Positions 23,486-34,484 of a stretch of 64,000 nucleotides of DNA are shown here, piece after piece. A program made the translations under genes and the position numbers. Position 1 is the stretch's first letter, and the number at the start of each line of letters is the position of its first letter. The notes beneath the pieces are model-generated. The model had not been told where the DNA came from. It made no database searches and saw nothing but the letters and a program-made list of their open reading frames with translations. The stretch comes from Nymphaea colorata (Eukaryota > Streptophyta > Magnoliopsida > Nymphaeales > Nymphaeaceae), in assembly GCF_008831285.2 (NCBI RefSeq), contig NC_045149.1:6625500-6689499 (forward strand). Reading direction: 5' to 3'.

Positions 23486-24934
23486 GGGACTGAGTAGGGT
23501 ATGTACGTCCATCAACTAGAGTATTGTGATCCCACCTTTAACTAAAAATACATCACCCACTAAGAGCGAACAAACAATGCACTTTCTACTTGTTTGTCTG
23601 CCCTACCAACTATGCTACGGCACTTCGTCACCGAGTGACATCTTTATAGCTCTTGTTTTACATATTAATATTAATATTTAGACATTCTTTCCTTTTGGGC
23701 AGTTTCTCCTCATTATAAAATAAATCAATCTGTGTATGGGAAAGTAATTTTGAAATACCTTAGAGTGTGAAGTACTACAAGATTTCAAATCACCACATTT
23801 TGTTGTTGCTTCAAAAATAAATGCATCATAATGTTATTTATGTCTCTGTCTGCTGTTTTCTAATACAAAGTGGCGTTTCTGGATGTTTTTTTTTTTCAGA
23901 AATATTGCTTTAGCTTCTATTTTTTCTAATTTTTTAACAAAAGGCCAAAAAAACTTCCCATAATTGTGATCAGCAGTTATATTTGTGCTTCTTCTATCGC
24001 CTTGGCCTTTATTGAACGTTGTGTACCGAGAATTCCTAAAACAAGAAAATGCAATTACGTAGCCGTTGAAACATTTTTCCAGGAAAGGGTATTGATGGAC
24101 CCAGAATTTTAATATATAAGCCCTATAAATGGATTGGAGCTTCACAGAAAAGCCATGGGCAAACTTGGTAACACCTTTTTTTTTTTTAAATGGCAGTTCT
24201 CTAAATATATGTCTTAATTAGATACGAAAATTTAAAATCCAATTAACAAGAGAAAAAATAGGAAGGGAAGTGCTCAGATCCAAATCTGAATCCAACCAAA
24301 ACAAGGGGTCTAAATCTATTGCATATGATATGTCTCATCAAATATAGATATAGAAGCAGAAACCATGTGCTTATGTTAAATGCCTCCCCATGTGGCCTTT
24401 AACCCAAATTCGCTTCATCTCTTACTTTTTCGGTCTCTTTAAACCCAAGCAATCATAACATGTTAAATTTCTTGTTCATTAATTTGCATTGACCTCTTGA
24501 TGTGTATGCATATATATGACATTAATATGGTCTGACTGCATCTAAATTAGTTAAAATTTTCTATTAATATCTAAACTAGTGAGATGAGCATCACATCTCC
24601 TTTCGCATCAATGCTCCAAACACATGTCTTTGGAAGGACCAACTCTTAAGACCCATTCAAACCCGAATTGGATCCAAGTTGGGTTATTAGGATTCAATCC
24701 AAATCTATATCTGGGTTTTTAGTATTATGATCTAAGATCCCTTTTAAGTGGGACCCATAATACAATTAAACACGGGATTTTACAATTATGTAAAAGAAAA
24801 AAACGGGTTTCAAGTCCTCAGTTTGTGATCAAGAGTGAAGACCTTTGATTTGTGATCACGATGAAAGCAGTGGTAGAGCAGGAAAAATTGGTTGGAGGGA
24901 CACTAATTTAAAAATGCTCAAATATGATGGGGCA

Positions 24935-24968
<34 letters not shown>

Positions 24969-25065
24969 AGATTCTTATTAAAAAAGAAAAAGAACTTTGA
25001 GGAGATGTGGATAACTGCCCACACGAGTCACTATGTGGCTACGCTACTGGATGAAAGCAATGATG
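23486..25065. other. Intergenic, AT-rich
   Basis: No gene recognised. Contains a TA tract at 24,937-24,965. Confidence 0.5.
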
Positions 25066-25358
25066 CACAAGGGCTGGGTCGAGCTTGAGCTGGACAAATT
25101 CAAGCTCTCAACAATACAGCGTTGAGCTCGACTAATTTAACTCGTTTCTATTAAGCCTGACTCTTTTTTTTTTTAACATGTTAACTCATTTAACTATACT
25201 TTCGTTATATTTCAGCATTGATTGATTATGTAGTGAGGGTCCTACAACTCGGACTCGACTTGTTTAACATTTCATGGATACATTTGAACTCGAACTCTAT
25301 AAAGGAGTTGAGTTTTGATAAAGGAGTTTGAGTTGACTCGACTCGACTCGTTGTGCAT
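25066..25358. mobile_element. CTCGA-rich non-autonomous element (family H)
   Basis: The left end 'tgcacaagggctgggtcgag' and the right end 'gactcgactcgttgtgca' form loose inverted termini around an interior dense in 'gagctcgactcg' motifs. Sister copies lie at 54,428-54,705 and 63,008-63,115. Clustered subterminal motifs fit hAT-like elements; superfamily is inference. Confidence 0.55.
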
Positions 25359-25539
25359 AATCCTACGTTATTTTAGATCTCAAATCCGAGACTATCAAAC
25401 ACACTAACTCTATTTCAGTAAGACAGCACATTAAAATAAAGCCGGTGGGCGAGGAAGCCAAGCCTGCGTGGAAGGCCAAACCGTACGGCACGCGTACCTT
25501 AGAACACAGACATATGAGGGAGTTGGTCATAATCCATAT

Positions 25540-25895
25540 CACGTGCTTACGTCCCCTTGGAATTATTTCCCAAGTAAGACGGGTTAAAAAAAAAAAAATG
25601 TAACCACAAAAAGCAGAGAGAGAGAGAAGGAACACTGTCGCTACGTAATAGCACAAGAACCAAATCACGTGACGATCCAAGAGATGCGGACTCAAAGCTC
25701 GCCCCGGATCACGTGATGGTTCAGGAGGTGCGCCGTTCGTGGGTCGTGAACTCCTCCCACATCACGTGACGAGCGGAGGGCCGTTGCCAGTTGCCACCTC
25801 CCCTTTCTCTCTCTTAAGTCGAATCCTCCTCATCTATAAAAACTTAGCAACCAAGAAAAAAGTTTCGATCAAAATCTTGCGGAGATATTGGCAGG
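25540..25895 (+). promoter_or_regulatory. Orphan promoter-like block: four CACGTG boxes and TATA
   Basis: CACGTG occurs at 25,540, 25,666, 25,710 and 25,763. Three sit in the wider context ATCACGTGA, and the one at 25,708 is the full palindrome ATCACGTGAT. A good TATA box (tataaaaa, 25,835-25,842) follows 67 bp after the last box, then a pyrimidine/purine-rich leader and a possible donor 'ggcag/gtataa' at 25,894/25,895; a possible acceptor 'tattccag' lies near 26,045. G-boxes bind bZIP and bHLH factors. No coding frame of note follows, so this is either the promoter of a non-coding or dead gene, or chance. Confidence 0.45.
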
Positions 25896-26806
<911 letters not shown>

Positions 26807-27346
26807 ATATAATTTTTATCACAGTCAAATGCCATTGCTGCAGGCACCACTCACCCACTAACCAGTCGTCCATATTAATTTACTGTTCACTTCCTTCCAT
26901 AACCCAACCAACCCATCCCCAAGTGTCGTTTTTTTTTTCTTTCTATTAAAATTTTATTTTATGATTAATTGATCATTAATTACAAATATTTTGTTCGAAG
27001 AAAATTACTGGTAGGATTCAATTCATCTTTCTGTGTGGAGGGTATAGGCATGTGCTGCTTCTTTATTTCAAAAGTTTAAAAAACTCTCATTAACTTCTCC
27101 TCATTTTCCCCACTCTTTTGACAATTTTTTTACAAAAAGGCGGCTACCATTTTTTTGTTTGACGCAGCACACGACTGCCATTGTTGATTTGATTAATTGG
27201 GTGGCGTTGCATCTTGGCCTTCTCTTGTGCTATGAGACAGAGACGGTAAAAAAAAGAAACGCAGTCAATTAATTTATTCACCTCCCGTGATTTCTACTAC
27301 ATGTTCTTTTTTCTATGCAATATCAACTTGTGTTTCATCACATCCA

Positions 27347-27541
27347 CCCGGGATACTTAAAGCGTTAGCTACAGTACTGCACGGGTCGATACGCGCAGCG
27401 CTTAGTATCCATCGTTTACGGCTAGGACTACTGGGGTATCTAATCTCATTCGCTCCCCTAGCTTTCATCTCTTAGTGTCAGTGTCGGCCCAGCAGAGTGC
27501 TTTCGCCGTTGGTGTTCTTTCCGATCTCTACGCATTTCACC
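27347..27541 (-). pseudogene. Nuclear insertion of plastid 16S rRNA gene fragment (NUPT)
   Basis: The plus strand reads as the complement of plastid 16S rRNA. It contains 'ggactactggggtatctaat', the complement of the universal GATTAGATACCC segment, followed by the segment reading 'gtgtcggcccagcagagtgc' and 'ccgatctctacgcatttcac'. About 195 bp match, covering roughly the middle third of the rRNA. Several differences from the conserved plastid sequence are C-to-T or G-to-A, for example 'ttagtatcc' and 'ttcatctctta', as expected after transfer to methylated nuclear DNA. Homology stops abruptly at both ends, so this is not a functional rRNA gene. Confidence 0.88.
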
Positions 27542-28499
27542 AATAATATGTTTAATCTCATCTACTCAAAGTAGTGATTAAACAGAATTCAAAAAGATCG
27601 GAGGATCTTAGTTTGAAAAATTGAATGGTGACTCGTGCTATTCAAAGCCATTCGATTCATACATAAGGGGTCATCTGGTCTATCATAATGAATGATTGAG
27701 AGAAAAATGATAAATCAACAGGCCTCGTAAGTAAGTAAGCTAGGTGAGTCTAGATAACTTGAGACACCATTCACTCATTAGATTTAATGAATAAAACTTA
27801 GAAATATGTTGTTCTGTATGAACAGGGTTTCTTACTGCTCAGCAGAAAAGTCCAAAGCTCCTACTCAACCTTTTGTCTTTTTAGGGATAAAGTGTCTACT
27901 TTTAGTGAATTGGTATTTGGATCATCTCATTCCAAATCAACCTTTAATTGGTGGTTTCGCTAAAATCACACACACACTCTCTCTTAATGAACCCGAAATC
28001 TTCATCATATTCCAGAAACACTTAATGTGGAAAGGATGCATCTTCTCATTTCTGAAATTTTATATGAAACATCGTCATTCTTCTGGTTGAAGACAAATAA
28101 AAGGATGAAGTTATAAATTTGAAGTAAAGAACAATATAAGGGTCAATTGTGAGAAAGAAGATTTAAACTAAGATAAAATACCGTTTCATATATATCTTAC
28201 ATGTTCTCAGAATTAATTCCACCCTTCAAATGCACAGTCCATTTAAATTTCATTAAGACTCACCGATGCCTGTCCGTGCACTGCGATTTCTCATTAATGG
28301 TTATAAAGTCTAAATAGCATTCTAACCATTTTAGTAACCCGACTTTATGGATCTCAATGATATAACCAAGAACAGTTTAAGTAACGTACTTCCACGGCTT
28401 ATGTTAAAACAGTTTTTCCTAAATCTGATCATAAATTTTGATAAAAATACATTTGAAAGAAGTGTGCAGTATGCAAAATGGATGGAGTGGAGCTTCGGT
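27542..28499. other. Intergenic, no gene seen
   Basis: No further plastid similarity recognised beyond the 16S fragment. No coding gene supported. Confidence 0.5.
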
Positions 28500-28838
28500 A
28501 AGCTATGTCACCTGGTCTCTTCAAAAAAGGGGTCGCACCCGTGTTGACATGACACTGGTGCTGGTACCGTATCTTTTTTTATGCAAGTTCAATATATATA
28601 TATATATATAAATATATTTTTCTCATTGTCCCTTTCTTTTTTATGTATAATAACGAAAGTAAAAAAAAAAGATAGATTAAACCAAGAAACAAGCTAAAGT
28701 TATATATATTATGAATATATACATACATATATATCAAATAAATATATTGCATGTATACACCATTGCCGCACCCTCGCACCCAAATTTTTTGGGATAGGTC
28801 ACACCGGCACCCACACCCCGCACTCATGTGACATAGTT
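28500..28838 (-). mobile_element. MITE with internal TA tracts (family E2)
   Basis: Termini 'agctatgtcac' (28,501) and 'gtgacatagtt' (28,829) are inverted. Subterminal regions hold 'gcacccgtgttgacatgaca' and 'ggcacccacaccccgcactc', and the core has TA tracts. The element at 61,001-61,305 aligns with its reverse complement across both ends. Confidence 0.7.
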
Positions 28839-29204
28839 GGTAAGCTGTTATTCTCTTTTTGAATTCTTTAGGTGTCAACTCTCTACGCTGCAAAAAAGAA
28901 GACTACCATCATACAAGTAAAAGTGTAGCGGGGATAGCATCCCAAAACATCCAAAGCAAGTCATATATCTTATGGAAACAAGGGGTTGGGTGAGGCTTCG
29001 GCATTCAGTACAGGCAAAGAGCCTTACAGGCTGCCCTGAAACAATGTTTGGGTCTAATGAAAATGTACATTCAAGTCACTCTTTTTTATGTCAGTTCACC
29101 ACTGAATCATTTTCTCCGATGCTTTATTCTCCAAAAATTTTGGCAATCTCTGGTTTTTTGTTGTATTAATAAGAAAGCTGGTGCTTGAAGTTGGAATTGT
29201 CTGC

Positions 29205-29420
29205 TTTAAGGGGGTGTAGTGCAATTGGACAGTAAGGTGGTTCCCATTCGAGGGGTTTGCGGTTCGAATCCTGTAGCCACTGTTCCATTCCAATGCATTA
29301 GTCCTTTAAGTTAAAAATGGTAACAAATCGCTCGAGCTGAAAGATATACCATAGGTCTATTAGATCCCAAGACAAATCAAAACCTTGGAGACAAAAAGTA
29401 TTTCTAGGGGTTTTACGGTC
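29205..29420 (+). repeat. SINE-like element (B-box family 1)
   Basis: Has an A-box-like 'gtgtagtgcaattgga' (29,214), a strong B box 'ggttcgaatcc' (29,261) about 47 bp later, and a 3' part 'aaaaccttggagacaaaaag' then 'aggggttttac'. The same layout is at 30,620-30,815. tRNA-like box spacing supports a SINE. Confidence 0.6.
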
Positions 29421-29434
29421 ATTTTATGTAGAAG

Positions 29435-29560
29435 CACTATAACAAAAAGATAATTTATTGACACTTGGAAAATCTCAAGTCGGTGAATGCTGATTTTTAC
29501 CAACGTTGGAAGACAAATGTCAGTAAATATAAATACGTCGAGAAACACACAAAAAAAAAA
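29435..29560 (+). mobile_element. CACTA-like MITE fragment
   Basis: Starts 'cactataacaaaaaga' and contains 'agtcggtgaatgctgatttt' as in the complete copy at 53,169. The right end is not clear. Confidence 0.4.
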
Positions 29561-29675
29561 GATTGTTTTGGTCCAAACGTAAAGGGGGAAAGTGAAGCTG
29601 GTCCTATACGCCACAGCAGCTATGGCGTTTTGTTATGGTGGTTGAAACATGATGCATTTTAAAGAGAAAATGACC

Positions 29676-29677
<2 letters not shown>

Positions 29678-29717
<40 letters not shown>

Positions 29718-29892
29718 GAGTGTTAAGATGACACCATCTGAAAATTATATGAAAACCAAGTTCTTTAATAAACTTTGAAAAAATAGTTTTTGTGTTTCAA
29801 ACAAGATTGTTGGGTTTTTGACCAAAAACCCAATTTTCACGTCATCTAAACCAACTGCAAATTTGGTTTTCAAGGTAAAACCTAGTTTTAGG

Positions 29893-29953
<61 letters not shown>
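29678..29953. repeat. (CT)n and (TA)n microsatellites
   Basis: CT tract about 29,680-29,713 and TA tract about 29,898-29,953, separated by ordinary AT-rich DNA. Confidence 0.9.
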
Positions 29954-29957
<4 letters not shown>

Positions 29958-30619
29958 TTGGATCAACAAAATAAGTATTTCTTTGGCAGTAAAAGTTGAA
30001 GCTTCTATTCAATTCCTCGTATGATACAAAGCCTACTTTAGATGCCTTGAGGTGCCGCACCTGCCATGCTTCAGCTACATATTGGTAAGTTAACTAGTCA
30101 TTCAAAAACATATATATCAAGAACCGATTTTAAGTTACTGCTACTAAAGGTGTATCTAAAATGCAACCCATAGAATTCCTCTTGGGCCCCCCACATTGTT
30201 CTTAACACGGGGTTGCCGCCCCGTGTTTGAACGGAAAAGTACTCGATTGTGGCGGAACGTCAATTCGAGTTGTTCTCCTCTACCATTCAAGCAGCCCTTA
30301 GATGTGATACTGATTATATTTTCTGGGTAGGTCCAAAAGATCGCTGAGAGCCGGCGTGGGGGGCGAGCTAGCTGCAGCCATCGGACCGGAACCCATGCTT
30401 TCTTTGCCCACAAATTACTCCTTCCGCAAATCGATGGTCTAGAGAAAAGTATAATGCAAGAGTTTCAACAAGTCAGTTGAGCCCTACATTTTCCTCAAGG
30501 AAAGAACAAAAGAAATTGCACAATTTTCGATCACGTTTTGGCATTCAATGTCACAATGTGTTCTTTTTTACTCACCAGAGTGGTTGTTCCATAAGTTTAA
30601 ATAGAAAAATATAACTGCC

Positions 30620-30815
30620 TTAAGGGCGTAGTGCGACATGAGGATCGAATCTCGTAGTTGTTGTCGCGTTCTGGGGTGTTATTTTTCTAGCTGCAAACAA
30701 TGACAAGCTCGACACTCTACTTGAAGGATGAGTACTGCAAGTCGATCTCAATCTCACAGTAAGTCAAAACCTTGAAGGTATAATAGTATGACCTTAGAGG
30801 TTTTACATGAAAGAC
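30620..30815 (+). repeat. SINE-like element (B-box family 1), second copy
   Basis: Shares 'taagggcgtagtgcgac', a B box 'ggatcgaatct', and 'tcaaaaccttgaaggtat' then 'agaggttttac' with the copy at 29,205. Diverged, with an extra segment in the middle. Confidence 0.55.
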
Positions 30816-30949
30816 GGTTTTCCTTATAATTTACCATGTTCAACATGCAATTTGGTGTTGGGTAAAGAGGATTGAACTCTTGATGCCCTTCAACTTTAAA
30901 TTTTTAAGCTTTTTGGCTAATTTGCTGGATGCCCATTTACGGGAATGTC

Positions 30950-31250
30950 AATAGATCAAATTTGCATCGAGTATCCACTCGAATTCCTTCAAGAAAGGCT
31001 GAAAAAAACTTAAATGTCCGATTAAGAAATCATATCGGATTTAGATTTAAGAAATGACATTTGATTGACTTCAAATTCAAGTTCCACTTTAAATAAACTC
31101 CACGCCAGATTCATATTTGAATTCAGATATACTTTTAGTTGAATATCTTATATCCAATATCCATAAAATTTGAAAGCGCGTTTTTAATATATAATGATAA
31201 AGAGTAAATCCGATTCAATTAAAATCCATGCTACCCATTTGTCAATGCTA
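30950..31250. repeat. Dispersed repeat family F, diverged copy
   Basis: Contains the family vocabulary 'tcatatcggatttagattta', 'tttgaattcagatat' and 'ttatatccaatatcc'. Better copies are at 38,120-38,568 and 52,228-52,655. Ends are unclear here. Confidence 0.45.
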
Positions 31251-31619
31251 ATTAGTTTCCTGGGATTGAAAATCCCGTGATTGCATACTTGGTAGGAGAG
31301 ATTAGGTGCAGGAATTGGCCAAGAGACTTTAGTTTCCAAGAAGAAGGATAAATATTTCAAAATAGCAATTGGCTAGGATTCGTTCTAGAGGTTGTGGTTG
31401 GAGCCGTTAGAAGACAAATGGCTATGTAATCCGGCGCTCTGTAACGCGCTATCTTTTCTTTCTGGTGTGCTTTGAATTCATGTGGCAGAAACCAACCTAT
31501 ACCTCATCTACCAGCTAATAACAAACAAAAACAAGGACAAAAAATAACTAAGAATTCGATCTTTTCTGCCGTCATGAGGGTTTGGATGGGAGCTTGGAAA
31601 AAGCCCTGTAAACACACCT

Positions 31620-31626
<7 letters not shown>

Positions 31627-31682
<56 letters not shown>

Positions 31683-32030
31683 AGCCAACTACTTTATATT
31701 ATAGTGAAATAGTTATTTTCTTATTTTGTGTCACTAAAAAAACTGTCACAAAAGGTGTATTCTATCACTAAAAACTGCAGCCTCGTCGTTCACTTTTTGC
31801 AATGTTTTTAACGACACAAAACGAAAAAAGAAACACGTGCGTGCATACACACAACACACACATATATATATATGTATATGTCAGCCAACTACTTTATATT
31901 ATAGTCAAATAGTTATTTTCTTGTTTTGTGTCACTAAAAAAACTGTCACAGAAGGTGTATTCTATCACTAAAAACTGCAGCCTCGTCCTTCATTTTTTGC
32001 AATGTTTTTAACGACACAAAATGGAAAATA
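31627..32030. mobile_element. Two (TA)n-plus-foldback MITE units in tandem (family M1)
   Basis: A TA array (31,627-31,679) precedes 31,681-31,830; a short TA stretch (31,862-31,879) precedes a near-identical segment 31,881-32,030, exactly 200 bp later. Both begin 'tcagccaactactttatatt'. I see about six differences between them. Each segment folds on itself: 'attttgtgtcactaaaaaa' against the complement of 'ttttttaacgacacaaaa'-type sequence. Same layout as 20,500-20,664. Confidence 0.8.
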
Positions 32031-32179
32031 GTCATTTGGATGCAGCCAGTGGCCAGACCACTTAGATAGGCAACAAAAACCAGAACTTTTAAATTTGTAG
32101 TAAAAAATTATTTTAAACAAAATGTGAACCTCTTAATATGCTATAGCCACTAATTTCATGTGGACCATGTTTTAGTTCA

Positions 32180-32390
32180 AGTTTTTTTTTTTTTCAAAGA
32201 AATTCATTTTTCTGCTATTAAAGCTTTGATGTTATAAGAGATAATTTAATACATTTGTCTACCAAATTACTCTTAAGATCATAACTATAACATTATATTG
32301 CAAAAAATGGTTCAATAATTTATTTTAATGGTCTAATTTTTGTCTCTTCATATATGGTGATTGACAAGTACTGAAGAGCAGGATAAAAGT
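32180..32390. repeat. Second copy of the repeat module at 85-320
   Basis: Shares 'aattactcttaagatcataa', 'ggttcaataattt' and 'taatttttgtctctt' in order with the copy at the window start; diverged. Confidence 0.5.
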
Positions 32391-32597
32391 ATCTCATCAA
32401 TGTTGCTGGATGCTTTTGATCGATTGAATTCCCTTCAGGCACATGTTTTGTATTGTGAGATTGTCAAAGGTTGAAAGACTGAATTTTTTTTCTTTTTTGT
32501 TTTTACTTTGCTTTATTGTGGTGCTGTCTTGTATATTTCATTCTTCTAAGTTATTTTTATGAAAACTTCTTGTCTCTAAATGTTGTTATACATTTCA

Positions 32598-32719
<122 letters not shown>

Positions 32720-33339
32720 AATAAGGCATTTTTCATTACAATAAGAACTTATGTACATAGTATCTCAAATTACAATTCCTTTGAGATGTAAAATATTTCT
32801 CTTCTTACCATCCCTATAGTGTATAGGGACAAATGTATGCGTTTTGATTAGGATCGTAATTTTTTGTTACGATTTTATTAAATATGTTTTTTGCATTTTG
32901 TGGAAAATCAATTTTATGGTATAAAAGCTTATGACTTCTCCTTCTCTATATATATATATATTGTCTCCTTCCTTAATAAGAGGGAGAAGATTTGGGGAAG
33001 GCGACCAGAAACCAAAGGGCGGGGCTTCAATCACGTCCCCAAACTTTTAAGGCCAGCTTTGGACATCCATCTCTACATGTGAAGTCAAAGGCTGATTCGG
33101 GCGTCCTCCATTTGTTTATCCTTTTTCCCTTTTAAATTTAAAAGAGAAACCCATATGACTTACCGTTTCTGAATTTCTCTGATGCAAACGCCACAGGTTT
33201 CCTCCGCCTGGGTAGTTGTGACATCAATGGACCAACATTTTCTTTTTTTTCTTTTCTATTTACACACACTTAATCTTCTACAATTTCATAAATCTTGAGT
33301 TACTCTTGAAAGCGTCATGGATATAAGTTTAAACAGATA
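32720..33339. other. Intergenic, no gene seen
   Basis: No recognised gene or element ends. Confidence 0.5.
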
Positions 33340-33800
33340 AACTCAAAGCGCATTGAAGGCATGTCTCTAGTTTAAAATCCGTCGAGGGTTATGTTTTTGT
33401 ACCATAAGAGAATGAGTACTATGTATAAGTCGAAGCACACCGATAGAAATCTTATCACATAATACTGACACAGTTCTTGATCCTAGATAAGATCAGTTCT
33501 CATTTAAGCGGTAGGACAACCCTCTTACTCATAAGATAAAGATAAAGAACACATAAGCAATTGATAAACATTTAGTTGCTTTTATAGAGAACAATACGAA
33601 GTATGCCTTCACTCAAAGGGTATAGCTTAAACGAGTAAAATTGGAAAAACTATGAAGGATTTTGCTCCTGAATCACAAGGGGATGAGCTTTACATGCAAG
33701 TCGAGGTATGCAAGATATACCGATGCAGTTCTAGACCCTAAAACTTCGACGGCGGCCCGGGTGATAGCATAACCCTCGCACTCACCCGATAAGAAACAAT
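33340..33800. repeat. Region with two diverged copies of an unknown repeat
   Basis: The order 'agtcga', 'accgat', 'cagttct(a)ga-cct', 'ggt-gga-a-ccctc', 'ac-c-taaga' appears at 33,425-33,545 and again at 33,700-33,800. A third partial copy ('accgacacagctctagatct') is at 39,935. Class unknown. Confidence 0.4.
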
Positions 33801-34358
33801 CTTGTGAAGGTCCCTGATTTTATAGTTTTTGAGAATACAGATACCCATTTTCGAATTTGAACATTTTACATGCGCAGATATAAAATTAAATGGAAAGTTG
33901 GGACTGAATAGAAAAAAAGTTTTTAAAAAAAGAAAGGAAAATTATGGGGAGGAAAGAGGAGGGGGGTGCATGACTTGCCATCTCCGCATTCATATACCTC
34001 TGGAAACAACCCCACCGTCAGAGCGAGCAGCATTATCACCATCATCACGAACGGAAAAAACAGTAAGGGAAGGGAAGGACGGCCCCCTGCCCAACAAAAG
34101 AAAAATACAGAAAAGATTTGTAGAGAGAGAAAGAAGGGGGGAGGTTGGGGTTGGCGTGGGGAGGGCAATTTTTTCGGTTGTGGGTTTTTATTGGGGGGGT
34201 TGGACTAATTCGTTGAACCGAAAGGAATGAATGTGCGGGCGTGTGTGGAGGGAAGTTTCAGATTGGGGTGAGGCCCCCTTGAGGAAGAAGCAAACAAGGA
34301 AACAAGTATTGGAGAGACGTATATTGGGGATTTAGGGAGAGAAAAGAGGGAGAAGAGG

Positions 34359-34484
34359 TATATAGATGGGAGAGATTGATTCCTGCCAGCCCATTTTCTT
34401 GGCCTTTGCTCTGAGTAGATTCCACCTCTTCGTCTTCGTTGCACCTCTTCTGTCCTTGTTGGTCCTCCTCTTCTCCCTCTAGAA
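34359..34484 (+). promoter_or_regulatory. TATA box and 5' UTR of the BOI-type gene
   Basis: 'gtatatag' at 34,359-34,366 lies 119 bp before the start codon, placing transcription start near 34,390-34,400. The leader is CT-rich. The upstream 300 bp is rich in GGGGAGG and GAGA motifs. Confidence 0.6.

Noticed and set aside
27287-27475. 62-codon plus-strand frame at the 16S fragment
   Set aside because: It overlaps the plastid rRNA insertion and is non-coding by origin.
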